Source: Janthinobacterium sp. 67
GTDB taxonomy: Bacteria; Pseudomonadota; Gammaproteobacteria; Burkholderiales; Burkholderiaceae_D
DNA: 64,000 nucleotides
NCBI RefSeq assembly: GCF_002797895.1
Contig: NZ_PGES01000001.1
Coordinates: forward strand, 5,394,001-5,458,000
Direction: 5' to 3'
Shown: piece by piece, positions 7,809-16,989 of the stretch
Layout of the letters: every line of letters begins with the position of its first letter
How positions within the stretch are numbered: the first letter of the stretch is position 1
Program-made: the position numbers and the translations under genes
The notes under the pieces: generated by a model
What the model saw: only the letters and a program-made list of their open reading frames with translations
The model's database searches: none
What the model was told of the DNA's origin: nothing

Positions 7809-9323
7809 ATGACGGCACGCCTGGAACTCCTCGATATCAGCAAGCGCTATCCGGCCGTGGTGGCCAACGACGGCATCCGTTTGACCGTCGCGCCCGGGCA
7901 GATCCACGCCGTGCTCGGCGAAAACGGCGCCGGCAAATCGACCTTGATGAAAATCATCTACGGTGCCGTGCAACCCGATGGCGGCCGCATCCTGTGGAAT
8001 GGCCACGAAGTGGACATTGCCAACCCGTCGGCCGCGCGAGCGCTGGGCATCGCCATGGTGTTCCAGCACTTTTCCCTGTTTGACACCTTGACCGTGACGG
8101 AAAACATCGCCCTCGGTTTGCCCGCCGGTACCAACATGTCGGAGTTGGCCCAGCGCATCGAAGACACGGCGCGCCAGTACGGCCTGGACCTGGAACCGCA
8201 GCGCCACGTGCACACCTTGTCCGTCGGCGAATGCCAGCGCGTGGAAATCGTGCGCGCCTTGCTGGCCAAGCCGCAACTGCTGATCCTCGATGAACCGACG
8301 TCCGTGCTGACGCCGGGCGCCGTGGAAAAACTGTTTGGCACTTTACGCCAGCTGGCGGCCGAAGGCTGCAGCATCCTCTACATCAGCCACAAGCTCGACG
8401 AAATCCGCGCCCTGTGCCATACGTGCACGGTGGTGCGCGCCGGCAAGAACGCGGGCGTGTGCGACCCGTCGCAAGAGTCGGCGGCCAGCCTGTCGCGCAT
8501 GATGATAGGCGCCGAGCCGCCCGCCGTCACGCGCGTGGCGCGCCCGCCCGGCGCGGCCATGCTGAGCGTCAAGGGCTTGAACTTGCCGAAGAGCCACCCC
8601 TTCGCCACGCAATTGATCGATATCCATTTTGACGTGCGCGCGGGCGAGATCGTCGGCATCGCGGGCGTGTCCGGCAATGGCCAGCAGGAATTGCTGGCCG
8701 CCCTGTCGGGCGAGGACATGCGCGCGGCTGCCGCCAGCATCGTGCTGAACGGTACGCCGGCGGGACGCTTGCCGCCGGGTCGCCGGCGCGCCCTGGGCTT
8801 CGGCTTCGTGCCGGAGGAAAGGCTGGGCCGGGGCGCCGTGCCCGACATGGGGCTGGCCGACAACGTTTTATTGAGCTTGCAGACACCGGCCACCATCCGC
8901 CACGGCTTCGTGCGCCACAAGGTGATCGCGCAGCGGGCGGCCGCCATCATCGCCCGCTTCCAGGTGAAGGCGGGCGGGCCGCAGGCGCTGGCGCGCAGCC
9001 TGTCGGGCGGCAACTTGCAGAAATACATAGTCGGACGCGAAGTCATGCGCGGACCCACGGTGCTGGTGGTGGCGCAGCCGACCTGGGGCGTGGACGTGGG
9101 TGCGGCCGCGCAAATCCGCGCCGAATTGCTGGCGCTGCGCGACGCTGGTTGCGCGCTGCTGGTCGTTTCGGAGGAACTTGATGAATTGTTCGACATCAGC
9201 GACCGCCTGCTGGTGATGGCGAAGGGAAAAATGTCACCATCGCTCGACGTGGCCGACGCGAGCGTGGCCCTCGTGGGTCAATGGATGAGCGGGCTGTGGC
9301 CGCAGGAGGCAGTCCATGGCTAA
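7809..9323 (+). CDS. BMP-family nucleoside ABC transporter, ATP-binding protein (two ATPase domains)
   Basis: A 504-residue duplicated ABC ATPase. Domain 1 (about 1-235) has Walker A GENGAGKS, signature LSVGECQRVE and Walker B LLILDEPTS. Domain 2 (about 250-500) has a degenerate Walker A region (GVSGNGQQ), signature LSGGNLQK and a Walker B area reading VLVVAQPTWGVDVGA, where the usual DEP is AQP. Such asymmetry is normal in sugar/nucleoside double ATPases (MglA, NupA/YufO type). It powers import by the two permeases that follow; its stop overlaps the next start by 8 bases. Substrate is inferred to be purine nucleosides from the BMP-type binding protein and Tsx-like porin. Confidence 0.9.
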   Translation: MTARLELLDISKRYPAVVANDGIRLTVAPGQIHAVLGENGAGKSTLMKIIYGAVQPDGGRILWNGHEVDIANPSAARALGIAMVFQHFSLFDTLTVTENIALGLPAGTNMSELAQRIEDTARQYGLDLEPQRHVHTLSVGECQRVEIVRALLAKPQLLILDEPTSVLTPGAVEKLFGTLRQLAAEGCSILYISHKLDEIRALCHTCTVVRAGKNAGVCDPSQESAASLSRMMIGAEPPAVTRVARPPGAAMLSVKGLNLPKSHPFATQLIDIHFDVRAGEIVGIAGVSGNGQQELLAALSGEDMRAAAASIVLNGTPAGRLPPGRRRALGFGFVPEERLGRGAVPDMGLADNVLLSLQTPATIRHGFVRHKVIAQRAAAIIARFQVKAGGPQALARSLSGGNLQKYIVGREVMRGPTVLVVAQPTWGVDVGAAAQIRAELLALRDAGCALLVVSEELDELFDISDRLLVMAKGKMSPSLDVADASVALVGQWMSGLWPQEAVHG

Positions 9324-10392
9324 GTTTGCCTTGCGCCTGGAAGCCCGTCCCGCGCCATCGCGGCTGATGTCGTGGCTGTCGCCCGTGCTGGCCGTGCTGC
9401 TCACCGTGCTGTGCGGTGCGCTGCTGTTTATTGCGCTGGGCCACGATCCGCTGGCGGGACTTGCCGTCTTCTTTGTCGAACCCTTGCGCGATGCGCACGG
9501 CTGGTCCGAGCTGGGTCTCAAGGTGGCGCCTTTGCTCTTGATCGCCGTCGGCCTGGCCATCTGCTTTCGCGCCAACATCTACAACATCGGCGCGGAAGGG
9601 CAGCTGACCCTGGGTGCCATCTGCGGCGGCGCGGCCGCGCTGTACCTCGACGACGGCATCGGCGGTGCGGCCCTCATCGGCGTGTCTCTGGTGGCCGGCA
9701 TGGCGGGCGGCATGGCGTGGGCGGGATTGGTGGCGTGGCTGCGCGACCGCTACAACGCCAGCGAAATCCTTGTCTCGCTGATGCTCGTCTACATCGCGCA
9801 ATTGCTGCTCAGCTATCTCGTGTATGGCGTGTTGCGCGACCCGGAAGGGTTTAATTTTCCCCAGTCGAAACTGCTGTCCGACGGCTTGCTGCTGCCGATG
9901 GTGATCAGCGATACGCGCTTGCACGTGGGCATCGTGTTCGCCTTGCTGGCCTCGCTGGGCGGCTGGCTGTATTTATCCAGAAGCATCGCCGGCTTCCGCT
10001 TGCGCGTGGGCGGCATGGCACCCGCCGCCGCGCGCTATGCGGGCTTTTCCTCGCGCAAGACCTTGTGGTCATCCTTGCTGATCTGCGGCGCCCTGTCGGG
10101 CCTGGCGGGCGCCTGCGAAGTGCTGGGGCCGATGGGGCAGTTGACGCCCACGGTCTCGCCCGGCTACGGCTTTGCCGCCATCATCGTCGCCTTTGTCGGG
10201 CGCTTGCATCCCGTGGGCGTGATTTTTTCCAGCTTCGTCATGGCCCTGTTTTATATCGGCGGCGAACTGGCGCAATCGCGCCTCGGCTTGCCCAGCGCGA
10301 TTACGGGCGTGTTCCAGGGCATCTTGCTGTTCGCCCTGCTCGCCTGCGACGTGCTGATCCAATACAAATTGCGCTGGAGAAAACATGGATAA
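9316..10392 (+). CDS. Nucleoside ABC transporter permease 1
   Basis: A 358-residue integral membrane protein with 8-10 hydrophobic segments, of the branched-chain/sugar-type permease family (YufP/NupB-like). Recognisable blocks are FRANIYNIGAEGQLTLGAI and the EVLGPMGQLTPTVSPGYGFA loop, typical of BMP-dependent nucleoside importers. It overlaps the ATPase gene by 8 bases and the second permease by 8 bases, showing tight translational coupling. It forms the membrane pore with the product of 10385-11314. Confidence 0.9.
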   Translation: MAKFALRLEARPAPSRLMSWLSPVLAVLLTVLCGALLFIALGHDPLAGLAVFFVEPLRDAHGWSELGLKVAPLLLIAVGLAICFRANIYNIGAEGQLTLGAICGGAAALYLDDGIGGAALIGVSLVAGMAGGMAWAGLVAWLRDRYNASEILVSLMLVYIAQLLLSYLVYGVLRDPEGFNFPQSKLLSDGLLLPMVISDTRLHVGIVFALLASLGGWLYLSRSIAGFRLRVGGMAPAAARYAGFSSRKTLWSSLLICGALSGLAGACEVLGPMGQLTPTVSPGYGFAAIIVAFVGRLHPVGVIFSSFVMALFYIGGELAQSRLGLPSAITGVFQGILLFALLACDVLIQYKLRWRKHG

Positions 10393-11314
10393 CCTGGCCC
10401 TCACCATCGCGCCATTGATTGCCGCCAGCATCAATGCGGGCACGCCGCTGATGCTGGCCGCGCTCGGCTTGCTCGTCAATGAAAAGGCGGGCGTGGTGAA
10501 CCTGGGCGCGGAAGGCATGATGCTGGTGTCCGCCATCACGGGCTTTGCCGTTGCCGTCAACACGGGCAGCCCGACCCTGGGCTTCCTGGCGGGGGCGGGC
10601 GCCAGCATGGTGCTGTCCGGCTTCTTTGCCTGGCTGACCGTGTGGCTGGGCACGAACCAGTATGCGACGGGGCTGGCCTTGTCGCTGTTCGGCGCGGGCG
10701 CATCCACGTATATCGGCTTGAAGTACGTGGGCAACAGCTTGCAGAATGGCCGCTTCGGCATCCCTGTATTGGAAGATATTCCCGTGCTGGGGCCGGCCCT
10801 GTTCCGCCAGCATCCGATGGTGTATCTGTCGCTGCTGCTGTGCCTGGCCATCGCCTGGTTCCTGTACCGCACGCGGGCGGGACTCGTGCTGCGCGCCGTG
10901 GGCGAGTCGCCCGCGTCCGCGCATGCGCTCGGCTACCCCGTGCGCCGCATCCGTCTGGCGGCCGTGCTGTTCGGCGGCGCCTGCTGCGGTCTGGCCGGCG
11001 CCTTCCTGTCGCTCGTCTACACACCGCTGTGGGTCGAGGGCATGGTGGCGGGACGGGGCTGGATCGCGCTGGCGCTGACCACGTTTGCCACCTGGCGCCC
11101 GGCGCGCGTGGTGGGCGGCGCCTACCTGTTTGGCGGCATCACGATATTGACGTTCCACGCGCAGGCGCTGGGCGTGCCCATCGCGTCGCAACTGCTGTCG
11201 ATGTTGCCGTATCTGGCGGCCATCGTCGTGCTGGTTTTGATCTCCAGCAATGCCAATTACATCAAGCTCAACATGCCCGCTTCGCTGGGGAAAAATTTCA
11301 ATCCCGGAAATTAA
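10385..11314 (+). CDS. Nucleoside ABC transporter permease 2
   Basis: A 309-residue membrane protein of the YufQ/NupC-like permease family. It starts LALTIAPLIAASINAGTPL and carries the VNEKAGVVNLGAEGMML block that pairs with the equivalent motif in the first permease. It has about eight hydrophobic segments. The start overlaps the preceding gene by 8 bases, and the binding protein gene follows after 21 bases. Together with 9316-10392 it forms a heterodimeric channel in the inner membrane. Confidence 0.9.
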   Translation: MDNLALTIAPLIAASINAGTPLMLAALGLLVNEKAGVVNLGAEGMMLVSAITGFAVAVNTGSPTLGFLAGAGASMVLSGFFAWLTVWLGTNQYATGLALSLFGAGASTYIGLKYVGNSLQNGRFGIPVLEDIPVLGPALFRQHPMVYLSLLLCLAIAWFLYRTRAGLVLRAVGESPASAHALGYPVRRIRLAAVLFGGACCGLAGAFLSLVYTPLWVEGMVAGRGWIALALTTFATWRPARVVGGAYLFGGITILTFHAQALGVPIASQLLSMLPYLAAIVVLVLISSNANYIKLNMPASLGKNFNPGN

Positions 11315-11335
11315 TCACTGACCACAAGGAAAACC

Positions 11336-12412
11336 ATGTCCAAGAAACTGTTGTGCGCCGCCGTTTGCAGTGTCATTCTGATGCCCGCCATGGCCGCCGC
11401 GCCCGCGACTGCGCCGCTGAATGTCGGCTTCGTGTATATCAGCCCCATCGGCGACGCGGGCTGGACCACCCAGCACGATCAGGCGCGCAAGGAAATGGAA
11501 AAGGCGCTGGGCGGCAAGATCAGCACCCGCTTTGTGGAAAACGTGCCGGAGAGCGCCGATGCCGAGCGCGTGATCCGCGACCTGGCGCAAACGGGCAGCA
11601 AGCTGGTCATCACGACCTCGTTCGGCTACATGAATCCCACCTTGAAAGTGGCGAAACAATTTCCTAATGTGAAGTTTATTCATTTGACGGGCTATAAAAC
11701 GGCGCCCAACGTAGCCAACACGAACGCCCGTTTCTACGAAGGCCGCTACCTGGCCGGCGTGTTGGCGGGCAAGATGAGCAAGACCCACGTGGCCGGTTAT
11801 GTGGCGGCATTCCCCATCCCGGAAGTGTTGCAGGGAGTTAACGCTTTCACGCGCGGCATGCGCAGCGTCGACCCCAAGGCGGAAGTGAAAGTGGTGTGGG
11901 TCAATAGCTGGTTCGACCCGGGCAAGGAGCGCGACGCGGCCATCACCCTGATCGGCCAGGGAGCCGACGTGGTCACCCATCACACGGACTCGACCGCCGT
12001 GGTGCAGGCGGCCGAAGAGAAGGGCAAGTATGCGATCGCCTATCATTCGGACATGAAAAAATATGGGCCGAAGGCGCAGCTGGCCGCCGTCACCCACCAT
12101 TGGGGCGACTACTATACGAAGCAGGCCCAAGCTGTGCTCGACGGTACGTGGAAAACCAGCAGCACCTGGGGCGGCATCAAGGATGGCATGGTCAAGCTCG
12201 AAGGCATCAACGCCGCCGTGCCCGCCGACGTGAAACAGTTTGTATTGGCGCGCGAGAAAGACTTGGTAACTGGCAAGCTCAATCCATTCAGCGCGCCGAT
12301 CAAGGACAACGATGGCAAGGTACGCCTGGACAAAGGCGTGCTGGACGATGCGGCGCTGACGAAGATGGATTATTTTGTCGAAGGCGTGGCCGGGAAAGTT
12401 TCCGGAAAGTAA
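11336..12412 (+). CDS. BMP-family periplasmic nucleoside-binding protein
   Basis: A 358-residue protein with a signal peptide (MSKKLLCAAVCSVILMPAMA, cleaved near AAAPA) and no lipobox cysteine, so a soluble periplasmic form. The PLNVGFVYISPIGDAGWT start, ITTSFGYMNPTLKVAKQFPN and HHTDSTAVVQAAEEKG are typical of the BMP/PnrA family (Bmp, PF02608), whose characterised members bind purine nucleosides. It is the last gene of the operon, 21 bases behind the second permease. A GC-rich hairpin (12459-12486) without a T-tract lies between it and the HDOD gene. Confidence 0.92.
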   Translation: MSKKLLCAAVCSVILMPAMAAAPATAPLNVGFVYISPIGDAGWTTQHDQARKEMEKALGGKISTRFVENVPESADAERVIRDLAQTGSKLVITTSFGYMNPTLKVAKQFPNVKFIHLTGYKTAPNVANTNARFYEGRYLAGVLAGKMSKTHVAGYVAAFPIPEVLQGVNAFTRGMRSVDPKAEVKVVWVNSWFDPGKERDAAITLIGQGADVVTHHTDSTAVVQAAEEKGKYAIAYHSDMKKYGPKAQLAAVTHHWGDYYTKQAQAVLDGTWKTSSTWGGIKDGMVKLEGINAAVPADVKQFVLAREKDLVTGKLNPFSAPIKDNDGKVRLDKGVLDDAALTKMDYFVEGVAGKVSGK

Positions 12413-12532
12413 TAGGTTTGAGTATAAACTTGCTGTAATATTGCCGGAAACGGGAGCAGGCCGGGACGCAATGCGCCTTCCCGGCCCCTCCACACAGCAG
12501 AGCCTGAACAGGCCCGTACCGGAGATCGAGCC

Positions 12533-13369
12533 ATGGATAGACTGGAAGTATTCAAGATTATCGCGCTGCAAGCGAGCAAGGGCGAACTGACCTTCCCCGC
12601 CAACGTCAAGGCCACCTTGAAGCTGCAGGAAGCGCTGGACGACCCTGATTGCCATATCGAAGCGGCCGCCCGCATGGTCATGGCCGAGCCGCTGCTGTCG
12701 GCGCGGGTCGTGGCATTGGCCAACTCGGCCGCCTACAACCGTTCCGGCAATGAAATCGCCAACGTGCGCGCGGCCGTCTCGCGCCTGGGCTTTGCTACAT
12801 TAAAGTCGATGGTGGCGTCCGTCATCGTGCGCCAGCTGGGCAGCCAGATCACGGACCCGCAATTGCGCGCCAAGGCGGCCAAGCTGTGGGAACACACGGC
12901 CCACGTGGCCGCGCTGAGCCAGGTGATCGCGCGGAAAGTCACGCATGTGGACGTGGAAACGGCCATGTTCGCCGCCATCGTGCACGAAGTGGGCGGCTTT
13001 TATCTGCTGTCGCGCGCCGAGGAATATCCGGGTTTGCTGGACGACAATACCGAAGACTGGATCGAATATGGCGAAAAGCTGATCGGCCGTGGCGTGCTGC
13101 GCCAGCTGCAAGTGCCGGACCTGGTCTTGCAAGCCGTGGAAGGCATGTGGCACGGCGGCAGCACGTTCCCGCCCCGCACCCTGGGCGCGACCCTGGTGCT
13201 GGCCAACGACCTGTCGCCCGTCGGCTCGCCTTTGCACCCGCCGGAAAGCGCCGCGCGGCGCCAGGCGGCGGCGAAGATCGATTTCGGCATCGGTGGCAGC
13301 ACCTTGCACACCATCCTCGAGGAATCGGCGGAAGAGATCGAATCTCTGGCGGCCGCCTTGCTGGTCTGA
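12533..13369 (+). CDS. HDOD-domain protein
   Basis: A 278-residue cytoplasmic protein built almost wholly of one HDOD domain, a degenerate HD phosphohydrolase relative used in bacterial signalling. Family landmarks are the LTFPANVKATLKLQEALDDPD start, MVMAEPLLSARVVALANSAAYN and the IVHEVGGFYLLSRAEEYP segment, where the HD pair of true phosphohydrolases is replaced (HE). It has no output domain such as GGDEF or EAL. It stands alone with its own terminator at 13386-13414. Precise role unknown. Confidence 0.85.
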   Translation: MDRLEVFKIIALQASKGELTFPANVKATLKLQEALDDPDCHIEAAARMVMAEPLLSARVVALANSAAYNRSGNEIANVRAAVSRLGFATLKSMVASVIVRQLGSQITDPQLRAKAAKLWEHTAHVAALSQVIARKVTHVDVETAMFAAIVHEVGGFYLLSRAEEYPGLLDDNTEDWIEYGEKLIGRGVLRQLQVPDLVLQAVEGMWHGGSTFPPRTLGATLVLANDLSPVGSPLHPPESAARRQAAAKIDFGIGGSTLHTILEESAEEIESLAAALLV

Positions 13370-13385
13370 ACGTTCTTCCTGAAAC

Positions 13386-13414
13386 ATCCCCGCCCTTGCC
13401 GCGGGGATTTTTTT
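13386..13414 (+). terminator. Intrinsic terminator of the HDOD gene
   Basis: ATCCCCGC (13386-13393) pairs with GCGGGGAT (13401-13408), followed by a run of seven T. The last eight bases, ATTTTTTT (13407-13414), are the left target-site duplication of the inserted IS element. Confidence 0.85.
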
Positions 13415-14047
13415 GGCTCTGTCATCGGTAAGTAGGGGAAATGCCGGAATCTTCCTGTGGCCGTGCTGTCTGACTCTGCATACTCACTCTGCGGGAGCCA
13501 ATCATGCGGCCAGCCGAATGGATCACCTTGATTGCGCAGTTTGTCCGGTTGAGTCGACGTCAGCGGCAAGCAGGCATTGCCCTGCTGCATGGCAACTCGC
13601 CACACGACGCGACCATCGCGCTGCTGGAAAGCGTGGCCCAGCCGCGATTGGCCTGTCCCACCTGCCATTCAGACCACTTGCGGGCAAAGGGGCGCTGACG
13701 CAGGCGCAGTTGCACCACTGTTTGTTGCCCATGATCGACAAGGATGTCTTGTTGGTCACCGACGGCCATGCCGCCTACCGGGCTTTTGCGAAGGAGGCTC
13801 GTATCAGCCACCAGGCCGTCAACTTGCGCGCCGGCATCCGCGTGCAGGGCGCCGCCCACGTACAGAACGTCAATGCCTATCACAGCCGTTTGCGACAATG
13901 GCTGGGGCCGTTTCACGGCGTGGCGACGCGCTACCTGCCGAACTACCTGGGATGGCGCTGGATACTCGACGCCAGGCGCATCCGTTCGCCGGAAACGCTG
14001 TTGAAAGCAACACTGGGCGCATTCCCACATCTGACGGTGACATAGCC
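13415..14047 (+). mobile_element. Internally deleted IS1595-family insertion sequence (633 bp)
   Basis: The ends are imperfect inverted repeats: GGCTCTGTCATCGGTAA on the left and, read inward from the right, GGCTATGTCACCGTCAG, about 13 of 17 matching. A perfect 8-bp duplication flanks them. Inside is a transposase remnant with a zinc-ribbon N-terminus and an ISXO2-like C-terminus joined across a deletion. At 633 bp it is shorter than intact members of the family, so it cannot transpose on its own but could be mobilised in trans. Confidence 0.82.
13504..14045 (+). pseudogene. IS1595-type transposase remnant (internal deletion and frameshift)
   Basis: The first part (13504 to about 13697) reads MRPAEWITLIAQFVRLS and includes a zinc-ribbon half, LACPTCHSDHLR. 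It then stops. The sequence continues in another frame from about 13690 with LTQAQLHHCLLPMIDKDVLL, TDGHAAYRAFAKEA and the C-terminal HVQNVNAYHSRLRQWL / GVATRYLPNYLGWR block typical of ISXO2-like DDE transposases. Roughly 100 residues, including the second zinc-ribbon half and the first catalytic Asp, are missing at the junction. The gene cannot make an active transposase. Confidence 0.85.
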
Positions 14048-14147
14048 ATTTTTTTCGTCCGCATTTTGATCCCTCTTTCACCATGGCATACAATCGCCGG
14101 CCCGGCTATCCGCCGGATCGCTTTCCTCCTCTTACCCAAAGGATCTT

Positions 14148-15761
14148 ATGCAGAAGCTGTTTTCTTCCCTTGCCTTGACTGCGCTGGCGTTTTCCGCCCA
14201 GGCCGCGACCGGTTTGCCCGTGGTGCAGGAAGCGCCCTTGCGCGCCCACCTGGCCTTCCTGTCCAACGATTTGCTGGAAGGCCGCGGCACGGGCCAACGC
14301 GGTGCCGACCTGACGGTTGCCTACCTGGAAACCCAGGCGCAGATGGCCGGCTTGAAACCCGTGCGCGGCAACAGCTACCGCCAGAGCGTGCAGATCGCCG
14401 GCGTGAAATCCTTGCCGCAAGATAGCAGCCTGCAGGCGGTGGCGGGGGGCAAGGCGGTGCCGCTGGCGTTCGGTCCGGACTGGGTCTGGGCCACGGGCGA
14501 CTCCGTTGCCGCGCATACGTTCGATGCGCCGCTGGTCTTCGTCGGCTACGGCATCACGGCGCCGGAAGAGGGCTGGAACGATTTCAAGGGTGTCGATGTC
14601 AAAAACAAGATCGTTGTCATGATGGTCAACGACCCGCAGCCGACTGCTCTTGATCCGAACCGCTTTGCCGGCAAGGCGCTGACCTATTACGGCCGCTGGA
14701 CCTACAAATTCGAGGAAGCCAGGCGCCAGGGTGCCGCTGGCGTATTGCTGATCCACACGAAGCCGTCGGCCTCGTACGACTGGAGCGTGGTGCAGAACAG
14801 CTGGAGCGGCAGCGAGCGCTTCCAGTTGGCCGAGCGCACGGCCGGTACGCCGCTGCAGGGCTGGATCGCGGAAGACGCGGCGCGCCGCCTGTTCGCGGCC
14901 GGCGGCCAGGACCTGGACGCCTTGCGCGCCCAGGCGGAAAGCAAGGACTTCAAGGCCGTCGCATTGAATGCCAGGTTGTCGGGCGAGATGAAGTCCGCCG
15001 TGCGCAAGGTGGAACAATTCAATATCGCTGGCATGGTGCCGGGTACGGATCCGGCATTGAAAGAGGAAGCCGTCATCTACAGCGGCCACTGGGACCACCT
15101 GGGCAAGCAAGGAGATACCGGAGATACGATCTACAACGGCGCCGTCGACAATGCCTCGGGCACGGCAGGCTTGCTGGCCATGGCGCAGGAAGCCGTCAAG
15201 CAACCTGCGAAGCGCACGCAGATCTTCCTGTGGGTGGCGGCCGAGGAACAGGGCTTGCTGGGCAGCGCCGCGTATGCGGCCGATCCGCTGTGGCCCTTGA
15301 ACAAGACGGCGGCCGCGCTGAACCTCGATAGCTTGAACTTTGTTGGCGCCACGCACGACATCGGCGCGCAAGGCAGCGAGCGCACGGAGCTGGGCGCCAT
15401 GGCGGCGGCAACCGCCAAAGCCATGGGCATGCATATCGCGCAAGCGCGTCCCGACCTGGCGGGCGGCTATTTCCGCAGCGACCATTTCAGCTTTGCCAAG
15501 GCGGGCGTGCCCGCGTTTTCCATCAATGGCGGACGCGAGTACATCAAGGACGTGGCAGCGTCGAAAGCCAAGGCGGCCGCCTATGGCCCCCGCTACCATC
15601 AAGTCACCGACGAGTACGATGCCAGCTGGGATCTGTCCGGCATGACGCAGCAGGCCCAGTTCACCTTGAACTTGGGCCTGGCCGTGGCCAACGCAGCCAA
15701 AATGCCGGCCTGGAAGGCGGGCGATGCGTTTGGCAAGGCGCGCGAGCAGGCTGCAAAGTAA
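14148..15761 (+). CDS. Secreted M28-family zinc aminopeptidase with PA domain
   Basis: A 537-residue exported protein with a signal peptide (cleavage near AQAATG). The middle (about 110-260) fits a PA domain inserted in the catalytic chain. The M28 metal ligands are visible in order: YSGHWDHLG (His), GAVDNASG (Asp), AAEEQGLLG (catalytic and metal Glu), LDSLNF (Asp) and YFRSDHFSF (His). The start ATG at 14148 has AAAGGA 7 bases upstream. By family knowledge it removes N-terminal amino acids from peptides in the periplasm or outside. It lies alone just after the IS remnant and converges on the dehydrogenase gene. Confidence 0.92.
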   Translation: MQKLFSSLALTALAFSAQAATGLPVVQEAPLRAHLAFLSNDLLEGRGTGQRGADLTVAYLETQAQMAGLKPVRGNSYRQSVQIAGVKSLPQDSSLQAVAGGKAVPLAFGPDWVWATGDSVAAHTFDAPLVFVGYGITAPEEGWNDFKGVDVKNKIVVMMVNDPQPTALDPNRFAGKALTYYGRWTYKFEEARRQGAAGVLLIHTKPSASYDWSVVQNSWSGSERFQLAERTAGTPLQGWIAEDAARRLFAAGGQDLDALRAQAESKDFKAVALNARLSGEMKSAVRKVEQFNIAGMVPGTDPALKEEAVIYSGHWDHLGKQGDTGDTIYNGAVDNASGTAGLLAMAQEAVKQPAKRTQIFLWVAAEEQGLLGSAAYAADPLWPLNKTAAALNLDSLNFVGATHDIGAQGSERTELGAMAAATAKAMGMHIAQARPDLAGGYFRSDHFSFAKAGVPAFSINGGREYIKDVAASKAKAAAYGPRYHQVTDEYDASWDLSGMTQQAQFTLNLGLAVANAAKMPAWKAGDAFGKAREQAAK

Positions 15762-15801
15762 GCCACGTAAACCAAGCACGGCCAGGTCGTCGCCAGGTCG
15801 C

Positions 15802-16815
15802 TTAGCCGGCGACCTGGATGACGACCTTGCCGAAGGCGCCGCGCGACAGGTGCTCATAGGCTTGCACGGCTTCCTCGAACGCATACATATGCTCGATCAC
15901 GGGTTTGATATTGTGCTTGTCCAGGAACGGGTTCATGCGGTCGAACGAGGTGCGCGGTGCCACGGCGATGCCGCGTATCGTCGTCTGGCGGAAGATCAGC
16001 GGCATCAGTTTCAATGCCGTGGTCTGTCCCGTCAGGAAACCCACCTGTGCGATCACGCCGGCCGCCTTGGTGGCGGCAACGGACTGGTTCAGGCCATCGC
16101 CGCCGGCCACGTCGATGGTGATGTCGACGCCTTTGCCATCCGTCAACTCCAGCACCTTCTGTTCCCACTGCGGATACGTCCGGTAGTTGATGCCGTCTGT
16201 CACGCCCAGCGCCTTGATCCTGGCCAGGTTGGCATCGCTGCTGGACGTGGCGATCACGTGCGCGCCATGCGCCAGGGCGATCTGCGCGGCAAAGATCGAT
16301 ACGCCGCCCGTGCCTTGCACCAGCACCGTCTGTCCCGGCTGCAAGTTGCCCACATCCATCAGCGCATACCAGGCCGTGAGGGCGGCGATGGGCAGGGTGG
16401 CGGCCTCGGCGTCGCTCATCATGTCCGGTGCCCTGACGGCGCTGTCTTCATGGATGATCATGAATTCGGCCAGACCGCCTGGCAAGGGCGAACCGAAGCA
16501 ATAGTCGGGCTCGTTGGGGCCTGGCGGGCCGTCGATCCAGCGTGAATACAGGTGCGAATTGACGCGCTCGCCCACCTTGAAACGGCTCACGCCTGCGCCC
16601 ACGGCCACCACCACGCCGGCGGCGTCGGACACGGGAATCAGGGGCTTGGGCACCATGTGCGGCTCGTAGATGCCATCGACAATCGCCTTGTCGCGGAAGT
16701 TGAGCGAGACGGCGCCCACTTTTACCAGCAGCTCGCCCGCCTGCGGCACGGGCGTCGGCACCTCTGCCATCTGCAAATTGTTCAAGCCGAAATCCTGTAA
16801 CAGCCATGCTTTCAT
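15802..16815 (-). CDS. MDR-family NAD(P)-dependent alcohol dehydrogenase / quinone oxidoreductase
   Basis: A 337-residue protein starting MKAWLLQDFGLNNLQ. I placed the start at 16815 because GGAGAAG lies just upstream; a 15-codon extension is open but unlikely. The N-terminal GroES-like part has VKVGAVSLNFRDKAIVDG, and the Rossmann part has VQGTGGVSIFAAQIAL. The structural and catalytic zinc cysteines of classical ADHs are not evident, so a zinc-independent quinone oxidoreductase-like activity is likelier. It is divergent from a LysR regulator (16990) that probably controls it. Substrate unknown. Confidence 0.87.
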   Translation of the reverse strand: MKAWLLQDFGLNNLQMAEVPTPVPQAGELLVKVGAVSLNFRDKAIVDGIYEPHMVPKPLIPVSDAAGVVVAVGAGVSRFKVGERVNSHLYSRWIDGPPGPNEPDYCFGSPLPGGLAEFMIIHEDSAVRAPDMMSDAEAATLPIAALTAWYALMDVGNLQPGQTVLVQGTGGVSIFAAQIALAHGAHVIATSSSDANLARIKALGVTDGINYRTYPQWEQKVLELTDGKGVDITIDVAGGDGLNQSVAATKAAGVIAQVGFLTGQTTALKLMPLIFRQTTIRGIAVAPRTSFDRMNPFLDKHNIKPVIEHMYAFEEAVQAYEHLSRGAFGKVVIQVAG

Positions 16816-16989
16816 GTTCTTCTCCAGTGAGCCATGCCGGGCAAGTGCCAGGCCGTGCAACGATGAAGACAGTGTAATTACATCCTCTGGCGAGAGTTAG
16901 GGGGTAAAAAGACGGGCACTGCATCCTGTCATTCCAGAATTGCTTATACTGGGCACGATTGCATTGAACACTTTTGAAATGGCGGTGAC

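Larger units (their letters stand above)
13407..14055. repeat. 8-bp target-site duplication flanking the IS remnant
   Basis: ATTTTTTT at 13407-13414 and again at 14048-14055, immediately outside the two IS ends. Eight bases is the duplication length known for the IS1595 family. Confidence 0.85.

Noticed and set aside
14106..15884. A 592-codon open frame antisense to the M28 peptidase
   Set aside because: Mirror of a gene with an intact M28 active site; no ribosome-binding site or domain.
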